A stretch of 64,000 bases of DNA from Planctomycetota bacterium (GTDB lineage: Bacteria; Planctomycetota; B15-G4; SIAN01): positions 806,001 to 870,000 of the forward strand of contig JANQQL010000033.1 in assembly GCA_028289345.1 (NCBI GenBank), given 5' to 3'. Below, piece by piece: positions 17,210 to 25,638 of the stretch (positions within the stretch are counted from its first letter, which is position 1; each line of letters starts with the position of its first letter). The position numbers were made by a program, and so were the translations under genes. The notes beneath the pieces are model-generated. The model saw nothing but the letters and a program-made list of their open reading frames with translations. It was not told the origin of the DNA and did not search any database.

Positions 17210-18766
17210 TCAGCGTGACACTTGTGCGGGCATGCGCGGGATGATCCCTCGCCGCTTCAGCTCTCGATAGGCCGTGTCTCCCGCGGCATCGGTCCAGTCT
17301 TTCAACCAGTCGTGAATCGCGTCGCGAAGCGCCACCGGGGCGAAGAGTTCCGGACCGGCGGAGTGGGTTCCCGCAAGTTGGCTGACCATCAACCGTGCCG
17401 CGCGAATCCGGTAGTGGACTTCGCCAATGCCGGCCAGACAAGCCTGGGCATCACGTTGGCTTCCTCGAGCCAGTGCCTCGATCGCAAGCCGGCACCGAGC
17501 TTCTTGAGCGGCTTCGTTGGAACCGGAGATCCGTGACCAAGTGCGCACCGCCTCTTGGTGTTGGCCCCCGTCCCATTGACAACGACCACGGAGCAAACTG
17601 ACATCGGGACGACGGGGTTCGGCGGCGTTCCTTAACTCCGTCCAGGCGGCGTCGACCGCTCCCTCTTGCAACGAGATTTCTGCTCGCAGGCACCGCTCTT
17701 CGTCGTCTCGCGCTCCCGGGTCCAACTCACCGATGGCGCGGCGAGCGGCTGCGAAGTCCTTGTCCTCGAGATGCATTCGCGTGCGCAGAAGTTGGATACG
17801 GCGACGGCGGCGCCCTTCGTCGCTGGCTTCCAGGAGTGAAGGGGGAGCCGCCAACGTCGCGTCCCGCAGCCTTCGCCAGGCCCGATCTCGATCCCCTTCC
17901 CGGCGGCAACGGTCGGCGTCTTCGAGCAATAGGTCGGGATGCTGGGGAAAGCGTGCCAGCCCCAAGCGTACGGTTCGCCGAAACCCCATCAGGTTCTGAT
18001 CTTCCAGCTGAGCAAGCGCGGCTTGACGGAACAGCTGGGGAAGGAACGGATACTCCTGACTCTGGGCCGCCGGGATTCGATGAGCCAAGTCCAGGGCCTG
18101 GGCAAAGCACTTCTTGCGCTCCATGCGCTGGTGGGCCTCTTTCAAGGTGATGGCCAGCTTGTATTGCGAGTAGAGGTCTTCTGGTTCGCGCTCCAGGTGG
18201 GTCCGCAGCAGCTGCTGGTTGCGTCGGTACTTTTGCTTGGCCTCGATGGCCTCGGGGAGATAGCCATGATGAATCAACCGCACTCCGCTCGGGGTCAGCG
18301 CGAGCCCCGCGCGACGCAGCGCCGGCACCACGGACTCATGCACCGGACGCGAAAAGCGAATCTGGGGATCGTTGCGAAACAGCCGCGGAAGTGCCACCCA
18401 CGCCGACCGTCCGCTGCTCAATCGATTCTCGACCTGGACGGTGTATGCGGATGCCATGGGGTTGTCGATCGATTGGCGCAGGTCGTCCAGACTCGCGGGG
18501 TCAAATTCCTCGTCCGCATCCATGACCAGGATCCACGGACAGCGAGCCAACTCGAGAGATCGGTTGCGGGCGACGGAGAAGTCAGCCGGCCAAGTCATTT
18601 GCTCGACTCGCGCGTCGTACCGCTCGGCGATCGAGAGCGAGTTGTCCACCGAACCGGTGTCGATGACCACCCAGTCTTCGACCCAAGGACGCAGCGATTC
18701 GAAGCACCGTGCCAGGGACTCGGCTTCGTCCCGAACGATCATGCAAACGCTGACGGGGATCACCAC
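17210..18766 (-). CDS. Family 2 glycosyltransferase fused to TPR-like repeats
   Basis: The protein has 518 residues from GTG 18766, supported by GGAAGGAG seven bases upstream; a TTG at 18817 lacks this. The N-terminal 230 residues are a GT-A glycosyltransferase: VSVCMIVRDEAESLARCFESL, the VVIDTGSVDNS nucleotide-binding strand, and DAD (83-85) in ILVMDADEEF for metal and sugar nucleotide. The rest is a helical TPR-like array (LYSQYKLAITLKEAHQRME, HPDLLLEDADRCRREGD) ending near RRGIIPRM. The architecture matches cytoplasmic GT2-TPR proteins thought to glycosylate surface polymers or proteins. It lies downstream of the M61-like lipoprotein gene. Confidence 0.87.
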   Translation of the reverse strand: MVIPVSVCMIVRDEAESLARCFESLRPWVEDWVVIDTGSVDNSLSIAERYDARVEQMTWPADFSVARNRSLELARCPWILVMDADEEFDPASLDDLRQSIDNPMASAYTVQVENRLSSGRSAWVALPRLFRNDPQIRFSRPVHESVVPALRRAGLALTPSGVRLIHHGYLPEAIEAKQKYRRNQQLLRTHLEREPEDLYSQYKLAITLKEAHQRMERKKCFAQALDLAHRIPAAQSQEYPFLPQLFRQAALAQLEDQNLMGFRRTVRLGLARFPQHPDLLLEDADRCRREGDRDRAWRRLRDATLAAPPSLLEASDEGRRRRRIQLLRTRMHLEDKDFAAARRAIGELDPGARDDEERCLRAEISLQEGAVDAAWTELRNAAEPRRPDVSLLRGRCQWDGGQHQEAVRTWSRISGSNEAAQEARCRLAIEALARGSQRDAQACLAGIGEVHYRIRAARLMVSQLAGTHSAGPELFAPVALRDAIHDWLKDWTDAAGDTAYRELKRRGIIPRMPAQVSR

Positions 18767-18773
18767 CGCTCGA

Positions 18774-18781
18774 CTCCTTCC
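18774..18781 (-). promoter_or_regulatory. Shine-Dalgarno GGAAGGAG deciding the glycosyltransferase start
   Basis: On the minus strand GGAAGGAG lies seven bases before GTG 18766. It supports a start 17 codons inside the longest open frame and makes the protein begin with the GT2 motif VIPVSVCMIVRDE. Confidence 0.65.
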
Positions 18782-18857
18782 GGGCTCGGGTCGAACGACC
18801 TCGCGAGAAGGTCGCAAACTGTCTGAAGGAGACTTCGACCAGAGCTGCGCGGAAGAA

Positions 18858-20291
18858 TCAGTCTTTCTGCGGGTTTCCTGAAATCAGCGGCTGTCCGGTA
18901 AGGAGCGCGTGCCGGAGCGGGTGGTCGGCGTCGAGTTCCACCTGCTCGCCGCGAATGCGAATCCCGAGACTCCCCCACAACTCTTCCAGCGGAACCGGCG
19001 CAGAGCCCTCGACATAGCGGGCCCACAGGTCATCCCAGACGTTGTCCGGGTAAGCGCTGCGCAGACAGCGAGCCACCTGACTCAAATCGAAAACCCCGGA
19101 GTCAATGCACAAATCGTCGGCGAACAAGCGGCGCAAGCCGTCCTCCAGCCCCTGCTTCCCCGCGGTGCGCCGTCGGATTTCATGGTCCACCAGCAGGCAG
19201 AACAAGGCACCACCCCAGTAGATTCCGTCAATGCCTCGTGCTTGGAGCATGCCGCGCTGTTCCAACGTGGCGCGGCCTCGCGGCATCCCGCGGACCAGTT
19301 CCTCCCAAACCTCTTGCTCCGTCGCCCAACCGGCCCGAGCTCGAACCAGAGGCTCGAAGTAGGTCGACATTCCCTCGTCCAGCCACTTGCCTCGCCGGGT
19401 CATGGGGAAGCCCAGGTGCAAGACTTCGTGCATGAACATCCAGTCGTCGCGCAGCTGATCGGGTCGACACTCGGCGCCAATCCACACACAGACCGTCGGG
19501 GCGGGGCTGGAGAGCACCTTGCCGAACAGCACATCGTCGCGACCGGGAATCGGGAAGAAGCTCACCAGGATCGAGTCGACCGGAAGCCCTTCCCAAAACT
19601 CCGCGGCGGCGGCAAACACCTCCGTGACGCGTTCCAAGAGTCGAGCATGGGGTAACTGCATGGGCCCATCCATCAGCGCGACCTCGACGCTTCCGAGGAG
19701 TTGCCCGTCGTCGGCCACGACCGGAACCCGACCCCGTTCGACCTGGCCAAACACCAGGTGAACGCCTCGCCGCAGGCGGTGCGCCGAACCAATCGTTTCG
19801 TTGGAAGAATCGAGCAGAGCGCAGGCCACCTTCGCCCCGCCCTCGATGGAAACCCGCGTCTGCTGCCAGCGGGGAACCGACTCCGGAACCAACAGGAAGG
19901 TGTTCCAGGCCAGCATCCAAGAGCGGCCCGAGGATTTTCCCTGCTCCACCCGACGCACCGCACGTCCGAGATCCTCGACGTTCACCCGGTACTTCAGAGT
20001 CCCTTGGGAGGAGGAAGACTCAGTCACCCATTGATCGCCGTCCCGACGAATCGTGCCAGCCGACCATTCGACCTGTGACAGGAAGGAAGCTCCGATGTCC
20101 TGGCCCAGGAGGAACCGGCAGGGCTGGGACGACGGGAACGCTACGTGGGCGGTGACCTCGAGCACCAGGGGTTGTTGGTCGATCACCCGAATACGGTACT
20201 GCCAGGTTGGTGCGGTCGCCGGTGTCCGGCAAGCGACCAAGAACATCGTGGCGACGACGTTGACTGTGGCGATCCACCCCCCCCGATTCAC
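18858..20291 (-). CDS. M61/gluzincin-like zinc peptidase lipoprotein
   Basis: The protein has 477 residues from GTG 20291, which overlaps the stop of the upstream GNAT gene by four bases (GTGA). The signal peptide ends in the lipobox FLVAC (C21), so it is probably a lipoprotein. The centre carries a gluzincin zinc site: HEVLH (H288, E289, H292) and the second Glu in WLDEGMSTYFEP (E306). This matches M61 glycyl-aminopeptidase-like enzymes. The N-terminal half is beta-rich, like the M61 beta domain. The C-terminal helical part includes GIYWGGALFCLLVDHEIRRR. Peptide cleavage in the periplasm is inferred; the substrate is unknown. Confidence 0.83.
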   Translation of the reverse strand: MNRGGWIATVNVVATMFLVACRTPATAPTWQYRIRVIDQQPLVLEVTAHVAFPSSQPCRFLLGQDIGASFLSQVEWSAGTIRRDGDQWVTESSSSQGTLKYRVNVEDLGRAVRRVEQGKSSGRSWMLAWNTFLLVPESVPRWQQTRVSIEGGAKVACALLDSSNETIGSAHRLRRGVHLVFGQVERGRVPVVADDGQLLGSVEVALMDGPMQLPHARLLERVTEVFAAAAEFWEGLPVDSILVSFFPIPGRDDVLFGKVLSSPAPTVCVWIGAECRPDQLRDDWMFMHEVLHLGFPMTRRGKWLDEGMSTYFEPLVRARAGWATEQEVWEELVRGMPRGRATLEQRGMLQARGIDGIYWGGALFCLLVDHEIRRRTAGKQGLEDGLRRLFADDLCIDSGVFDLSQVARCLRSAYPDNVWDDLWARYVEGSAPVPLEELWGSLGIRIRGEQVELDADHPLRHALLTGQPLISGNPQKD

Positions 20292-20836
20292 GAAGACGCT
20301 TCACTCTCGGCAGGCAGGATCATCCCCTCACAGCAACAGCGCTCTCCGCGGGCCTGCACCTCGGCGTAGTTTCGACACGTCTTGCAACCATCCCAAAACG
20401 ACTGATCGGAGGTGAGTTGATCCAAAGGAACCACGCGGAACCCCAGGGAAAGGTTCATTGCCTTGACCGCGGGAGAGGTGGTCAGGCTCATCATTGTGGC
20501 ATCGGGGAACAATCGACGGGTGCCCGCCATCAGCTGTTGCTTCAATCGGCGTCCCAAGCCGTGTCCGCGAAACGCATCGTCCACGACCAAGCCGGAGTGG
20601 GAGACAAACTTGCCGTCTTGCCAGTCCGAGAAGTAACCAAACCCGATCAATTGGTCACCCTGCAATGCCACCGCGGCTTTGCCCCCACGAATCTTGCCGC
20701 GCAGCCAATCTGGGCTCCGTTCGGCAATGTCGTGGTCTTTCGAGGCTTTCTGGATGAGCTGCGAAGCCGCCTCCGCATAGACGTCATCCGCGGCGGTTGC
20801 TTGGCGCACTTCGAGGTCAGGGGGGGAAGATGCCAT
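20288..20836 (-). CDS. GNAT-family N-acetyltransferase with Cys-rich tail
   Basis: The protein has 182 residues from ATG 20836, preceded by GGTGAGAGAGG. The GNAT core is visible: GLVVDDAFRGHGLGRRLKQQL is the beta4-alpha3 segment with the acetyl-CoA loop (R-G-H-G-L-G), and SLGFRVVPLDQL is the late beta-strand region. The tail FWDGCKTCRNYAEVQARGERCCCEGM contains six cysteines in two groups, a feature I recall from a GNAT subfamily ending in FWxGCxxCxNY. It may bind a metal or be redox-sensitive. The substrate is unknown. It is translationally coupled to the M61-like lipoprotein gene. Confidence 0.82.
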   Translation of the reverse strand: MASSPPDLEVRQATAADDVYAEAASQLIQKASKDHDIAERSPDWLRGKIRGGKAAVALQGDQLIGFGYFSDWQDGKFVSHSGLVVDDAFRGHGLGRRLKQQLMAGTRRLFPDATMMSLTTSPAVKAMNLSLGFRVVPLDQLTSDQSFWDGCKTCRNYAEVQARGERCCCEGMILPAESEASS

Positions 20837-20879
20837 CGATCCTCTCTCACCATTCGTCGTCGGGGGCAATCCCCGCGCT

Positions 20880-22151
20880 TCAACCCAGCAAGCCGGCCTT
20901 CCGCGCGAGCACCACCAGGAAGAATCCGAGAATACCCAACAAGGTCAAGACGGTGAGGGGACGATTGCGGGCCGCTCCCACCCACTGGCGCCGTCCGTTC
21001 AAGACCAGCAACGCGATTGCCACGAACGGCAGGAATCCCGCGCCGACCACCGCATACAGATTCTGCACCGCCCGAAACGTCATCCACAATCCGGGAACCG
21101 GCCCCAGCGCGAGGGCCACGAGGAACCACCGGTAGGGACGACTGACAGAGGGGCTCCTGACCGGCTCGTGGGACGTGGCGTCCCCCACAAGCCGCCCCCA
21201 AACATCGGCGAACAAGAATGGCACTGCCTGCCAAACCCCCAGCAGACTGCTGAACACGGCACCCCACGCACCCACGAGGAATGCCATTTTTCCCACGGCG
21301 CCGAGGGATTCTCCAAGCTGTTCCCCGATGCGCACGATGAGCGCCGCCCCTCCTCCTTCCACGGTGACTCGGTGTCCGATGATGACCATCGCGAGACCAA
21401 ACAGCGCGGTCACCAAGTAGCCCGCCGCCAGGTCCCATCGACAGCCGATCAAGGCCTCCGGGCCGGAACGACCTTTCTCCCGAATCCAGTAGCCGTAACA
21501 GAGGATCGTGACCGTCCCCCCAACGCCCCCCAAAAGGGCGACGCTGCGCGCCAGCCCTTCGCCCTGAATGGACTCGGGTTGAGGGACGAACAGTCCACGC
21601 AGGACCGCCTCGGTCCCCGGCCAAAACAACAGGGCGGTGACGATCACGACCGCGAACATCAGTCCGATGCAGAGACGCATGACGCGTTCGAACAGGGCGA
21701 ACCCGCCGCGCAGCACCAGGGCCACTCCCACCAGGCTGTGAATCAAACCCCAATAGGCCTTGCCGTCCTCCGCGCGATCGAACCATGGAACCAGGGCGTG
21801 GAAAGCGACTCCACAGGCGCCCATCAGGGCAGAGCCAACGAAAAAGCTCCAGAACACCAAGTAGACCAGGAACAGCGCCCCGACCCAGCGGCCTAGGCGA
21901 TGGACCAGTCCCTCGAGGAACGTTTGGTCCGTCACCAGTTGCCAGCGCACCAAGCCCTCGGTGAGAACGAACTTGAAGAACGCGCCGATCACCACGGGCC
22001 ACAACATGGCCACACCGATGTCGCTGCCGGCCAAGCCAGCCACCGCCAGGTCCCCGGCGCCAACCCCGGTGGCTGCCAACAAGAGACCCGGTCCCAGCAA
22101 GTGAAGTCGCTGTTTCCATGAAGGCGAATCGAGAGAATCCGGGCCGGACAT
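20880..22151 (-). CDS. Nramp-like divalent-metal transporter
   Basis: The protein has 423 residues from ATG 22151. It is a polytopic membrane protein with about 11 hydrophobic helices. The first helix has GPGLLLAATGVGAGDLAVAG, corresponding to the Nramp DPGN-containing helix with the Asp displaced (GAGD). Gene length, helix distribution and the later helix MAFLVGAWGAVFSSLLGVWQAVPFLF match Nramp family members. It probably moves manganese, iron or magnesium across the inner membrane, but the changed DPGN motif means metal specificity should not be assumed. It is divergent from the sulfatase-like gene with only 26 bases between the start codons. Confidence 0.8.
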   Translation of the reverse strand: MSGPDSLDSPSWKQRLHLLGPGLLLAATGVGAGDLAVAGLAGSDIGVAMLWPVVIGAFFKFVLTEGLVRWQLVTDQTFLEGLVHRLGRWVGALFLVYLVFWSFFVGSALMGACGVAFHALVPWFDRAEDGKAYWGLIHSLVGVALVLRGGFALFERVMRLCIGLMFAVVIVTALLFWPGTEAVLRGLFVPQPESIQGEGLARSVALLGGVGGTVTILCYGYWIREKGRSGPEALIGCRWDLAAGYLVTALFGLAMVIIGHRVTVEGGGAALIVRIGEQLGESLGAVGKMAFLVGAWGAVFSSLLGVWQAVPFLFADVWGRLVGDATSHEPVRSPSVSRPYRWFLVALALGPVPGLWMTFRAVQNLYAVVGAGFLPFVAIALLVLNGRRQWVGAARNRPLTVLTLLGILGFFLVVLARKAGLLG

Positions 22152-22177
22152 CCATGTCTTATATACTTCATGCCTCC

Positions 22178-23974
22178 ATGAACCTCCTGCGACCCCCGCG
22201 CGGCATCTGGCTAGCGTTCGCGGTTTCGGCTTCGGCGTGCGGTGACGTCGACTCCTCCGGACCGGCGTCCAGCGATCCGCCGAATCTGTTGCTGATTTCG
22301 ATCGACACGACCCGCGCCGATGCCCTCGGCTGTTACGGATCCGATCGAGGCGCGACTCCGTTTCTGGACTCCTTGGCAGCACAGGGCATGGTGTTCGAGA
22401 ACGCGTTCTCCCCCGTTCCTCTCACCCTTCCCGCCCACACCACCTTGCTCAGCGGCTCGGCCCCGACTCGTCATGGCGTGCGCAACAACACTGGATTCCA
22501 GGTCACAGACGCGGTCCCCTTGCTCGGCGAACAACTGCAAGAGCACGGCTACCGGACCTTCGCCGTGGTGGCCTCCATTGTCCTGGCAGCGAGTTCCGGC
22601 CTGGACCAAGGATTCGACGTGTTCGACGAAGGATCCCTCGACCCGATCGAGGGACCGGCAGAGCGCGCCGCCCCGGAAGTCGCTGCGAAGACTCGAGAAC
22701 TCCTCGCCGGCTCTGCTCCGTGGTTCGGGTTCGTTCACTTCTACGATCCCCATCTCCCTTACTCGCCTCCTGCCGACTTGGCGCCTCCCCCCGGCGCCCA
22801 TCCCATCGATCTCTACTACGCGGAGATCGCTGCCGTCGATCGCGCGATCCAGGAGATCGTCACATCCTTGTCGGACAAGGACCGAGGCAACACCGCAATC
22901 GTCGTGACCTCGGACCATGGAGAAGGTCTCGGGGAACACTACGAAGTGACCCACGGGCATTTGCTGCACGACGCAACCCAGCGAGTGCCGTTGATCTTGA
23001 TGCTGCCCGACCGAACTCCTGGTCGGGTTCCCACTTTGGTGACCCTCGCAGACGTCGGCCCCACATTGCTCGAGCTGGCGGGCGTCTCACCCACGGAGTT
23101 GCGCGATGGAGAGTCGCTCCTTCCTCTCTGGCAAGACCCGTCGGCGGAGCGCGAGGAGTGGGCCTACCTGGAGACGATCGCTCCTTTCGTGCAATACGGC
23201 TATGCACCGCTGACCGGCTTGCGATCGCCCGAATGGAAACTGGTCAAAGGTGCCAGAAGCTACCTCTATGACCTGGGTCAAGATCCGCAAGAGAACCGCG
23301 ACGTCGCCGCAGAAAAACCGGGAGTTCTGCAAAAACTCGAACGGCGTCTCGAACAATGGGAGCAACAGCGAAGCGAGCCCGGTGGCTCTCGGACTCTGAG
23401 CCCCGAAGAACGCGCGTCATTCGAAGCGCTGGGCTACGTCAGTCACGGCGGCGATCTGGCCGACGCCGAACGGTCTTCCCTCGCCGACCCTTATGGTCAG
23501 CCCCTCAGCCTGTTCCATCTCTCGGAGGCCTTGCGCCTGGTCCGAGCGGCCCAGCCCCAGACTGCCATCGTTGCCGCTCGCCACGCCCTGCGACTCGCCC
23601 CCCAGTGTTTCGCCTCCTGGGAATACCTCGGGCTGTGTCATGAAATGTTGGGGGAACACGACAAGGCGCTCCATTCCTACCAGCAAGCGCTCAAGCGCCG
23701 CCCCGATTCCGGGGAACTCATGACCCGAGTCGGGGAATCGGCACTCAAGGCGGGCCGCCCCGAGCTGGCCGAGGAACCTCTGGTGCGTGCCACCCAACAA
23801 GACGGGGCACCGGTGCGAAGCTATTTCTTGCTCGCCAAACTCCATCGCGACCAGCAATCTCCGGAAGAGGCGACTCGGGTCCTGCAAGCGCTGCTCCAGC
23901 GACCCAACCTGTCGAGAGCAGACCGGGCCCGTGCCGAAGAACTATTGCAGCGCCAAAAACCTGAAGACTCCTGA
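22178..23974 (+). CDS. Sulfatase-like lipoprotein with C-terminal TPRs
   Basis: The protein has 598 residues. ATG 22178 gives a lipoprotein signal ending SASAC (C21). The alkaline-phosphatase-superfamily core is clear: LLISIDTTRADALGCYG (metal Asp 43), DHGEGLGEHYEVTHGH (second metal site) and PLILMLPDR. At the formylglycine position the motif is PLTLPAHTTLLSG, so Thr83 replaces the Cys/Ser of sulfatases and His replaces the Arg. Thr is the nucleophile in several phospho-transferring relatives, so sulfate ester hydrolysis is not assured. From about residue 430 there are three or four TPRs (CFASWEYLGLCHEMLGEHDKALHSYQQAL). The gene is followed after 13 bases by a paralogue. Confidence 0.87.
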   Translation: MNLLRPPRGIWLAFAVSASACGDVDSSGPASSDPPNLLLISIDTTRADALGCYGSDRGATPFLDSLAAQGMVFENAFSPVPLTLPAHTTLLSGSAPTRHGVRNNTGFQVTDAVPLLGEQLQEHGYRTFAVVASIVLAASSGLDQGFDVFDEGSLDPIEGPAERAAPEVAAKTRELLAGSAPWFGFVHFYDPHLPYSPPADLAPPPGAHPIDLYYAEIAAVDRAIQEIVTSLSDKDRGNTAIVVTSDHGEGLGEHYEVTHGHLLHDATQRVPLILMLPDRTPGRVPTLVTLADVGPTLLELAGVSPTELRDGESLLPLWQDPSAEREEWAYLETIAPFVQYGYAPLTGLRSPEWKLVKGARSYLYDLGQDPQENRDVAAEKPGVLQKLERRLEQWEQQRSEPGGSRTLSPEERASFEALGYVSHGGDLADAERSSLADPYGQPLSLFHLSEALRLVRAAQPQTAIVAARHALRLAPQCFASWEYLGLCHEMLGEHDKALHSYQQALKRRPDSGELMTRVGESALKAGRPELAEEPLVRATQQDGAPVRSYFLLAKLHRDQQSPEEATRVLQALLQRPNLSRADRARAEELLQRQKPEDS

Positions 23975-23987
23975 GCGCGGAGAGCCT

Positions 23988-25454
23988 GTGCAAAGCCACA
24001 CGAACCGGAACTTCCCCTTACGGCGCGCCCTGCCCGGCTTGTTGATTGCCAGCGTGATCGGTTGCGGAGACCGTTCGACAGAACCAGCCCCGTCCGATTC
24101 TCCGTTGTCGCTGGTTCTGATCTCCATCGACAGTCTGCGCGCCGATCACCTCCGGTGCTACGGATACGATCGAGCGACCAGCCCTCGCATGGACGCTCTG
24201 GCCGCCGAGGGCGTGCGTTTCGACAACGTCACCAGCACCACCTCTTGGACCTTGCCTTCCCACGCCGCGTTGTTCACGGCCCTGCCCGATTCGATTCACG
24301 GCTGCGACCGAAACTCCCGGGTTCTGGCCCCCGAACGCACCACTCTCGCGGAAGTGCTGCGCGAAGCCGGCTACACGACTGCCGGGTTCTTCAGCGGCCC
24401 GTACCTTCATCCGCGCTTCGGTATGGCCCAGGGCTTCGACTCCTATGAAAGCTGTGCGGGCTACGAGATGTACTCCGAACAGTCTCTGCGCAGCAGCCAG
24501 CCGAACCAAAAGCCGAAGGGCCAAAACCGTGCCCATGGATTGGCCCACTCCGACATCACCAGTCCTCGCATCGTGGACTCGGTCAAGACCTGGCTGAAGC
24601 AGCGCCCGGAAGGCCCGTTCTTCCTGTTCCTTCACTTCTGGGACGTTCACTACGACTACATTGCCCCCGAACCCTTTGGCACCATGTTCGACCCCGACTA
24701 CACGGGTCCGGAGGACGGTCGACGTCTGTCCAATCCGGCCCGCTTGGAAGGGATCGCCGAACGCGACCTGCAGCACATCGTGGCCCGCTACGACGGGGAG
24801 ATTGCCTGGACCGATCACCACATCGGCAAGATCATCGACCTACTCGACAGCGCCGGTTTGCGCGACCAGACCGTTCTGGCAGTGACCGCGGATCACGGTG
24901 AAGAGTTCTTCGAGCACGGCCAATTTGGACATCACAAAGAGCTGTACCGTGAATCCATCGCCATTCCGTGGATTCTTCGGGCGCCGGGACTCCCTCCGGA
25001 TGTCGTCCGCGAACCAGTCGCGCTGGTGGACATCGCGCCGACCCTTCTCGATCTCCTCGATCTCCCCCCCTTGCAAGTGGTGGCGGGACGATCCCTCGCG
25101 CCGCGCCTGAACCACCAATCGTGGCAGCCTTCGGACTACCGTTTGTCCGAGCTGGTCCGCTTGAAGAAAGGCAACCTGGCGTCGCTACGCACCGAAGACT
25201 GGATGCTCCTGCTGCAACCGGAACCGCTGGAATGGAAGGCCCTGTTCGACTTGAAACAGGACGCCGACGAAACGGCCGCCATCGCGAAGGACGACCCACG
25301 TTGGCGAACGGCGGAAGCCACGTGGAAGCGTGCCCAGGAACACCTGGATCGGCTCCGCCAAGCCCATGAACTGAGCGAGTCCTCGGAAGGAGGCGCGCTC
25401 AATACCGAAATGGAAGAGCAGCTCCGAGCGCTTGGTTACCTCAACGACCAGTGA
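23988..25454 (+). CDS. Sulfatase-like lipoprotein, second copy
   Basis: The protein has 488 residues from GTG 23988 (GGAG five bases upstream), with a lipobox at SVIGC (C26). The superfamily motifs are LVLISIDSLRADHLRCYGY (Asp 48), HFWDVHYDY, and TADHGEEFFEHGQFGHH with clustered metal-binding His/Asp. As in the preceding gene, the nucleophile position is Thr (T88 in SWTLPSHAALFT). There are no TPRs; the C-terminus is a short helical tail with LGYLNDQ, echoing the LGYV motif before the TPRs of its neighbour. The two are probably co-transcribed. The role is hydrolysis or transfer on a sulfo- or phospho-ester outside the cytoplasm, substrate unknown. Confidence 0.87.
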   Translation: MQSHTNRNFPLRRALPGLLIASVIGCGDRSTEPAPSDSPLSLVLISIDSLRADHLRCYGYDRATSPRMDALAAEGVRFDNVTSTTSWTLPSHAALFTALPDSIHGCDRNSRVLAPERTTLAEVLREAGYTTAGFFSGPYLHPRFGMAQGFDSYESCAGYEMYSEQSLRSSQPNQKPKGQNRAHGLAHSDITSPRIVDSVKTWLKQRPEGPFFLFLHFWDVHYDYIAPEPFGTMFDPDYTGPEDGRRLSNPARLEGIAERDLQHIVARYDGEIAWTDHHIGKIIDLLDSAGLRDQTVLAVTADHGEEFFEHGQFGHHKELYRESIAIPWILRAPGLPPDVVREPVALVDIAPTLLDLLDLPPLQVVAGRSLAPRLNHQSWQPSDYRLSELVRLKKGNLASLRTEDWMLLLQPEPLEWKALFDLKQDADETAAIAKDDPRWRTAEATWKRAQEHLDRLRQAHELSESSEGGALNTEMEEQLRALGYLNDQ

Positions 25455-25461
25455 GGTCCTC

Positions 25462-25616
25462 GCAGGCCGTTGACAAAGGCCTCGGATGGCCGATCGAGAG
25501 TTTGTTTCCGCCGAGGAGTCAAACCGCGGGCGAATCGTTGGATTCGTCGAGGACTCGAGGACGAAGACCGGCGGAAGGTCCGATCGGGCACCGCAAGACT
25601 CTTTCCAACGGTCTGC
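25462..25616. repeat. 155-nt palindromic element (MITE/REP-like) between convergent genes
   Basis: The ends are inverted: GCAGGCCGTTGACAAAG at 25462-25478 against CTTTCCAACGGTCTGC at 25601-25616. Inside, CCGATCG pairs with CGATCGG, TTCCGCCG with CGGCGGAA, and the centre is CGAATC-GTTG-GATTCG, so the whole unit folds into one long imperfect hairpin. It fills the gap between two converging genes. A related end sequence occurs at 1786 and part of it at 17188. It has no coding capacity. It may be a non-autonomous mobile element, and it may also terminate transcription from both sides. Confidence 0.75.
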
Positions 25617-25638
25617 GAAGCCCGCGAATGCACCTGGT

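Noticed and set aside
20288..22151. Interpretation of the GNAT, M61-like and Nramp-like genes as one metal-resistance operon
   Set aside because: The GNAT-M61 overlap is real, but a 43-base gap and no shared regulatory site link them to the Nramp-like gene; function in metal resistance is not supported.
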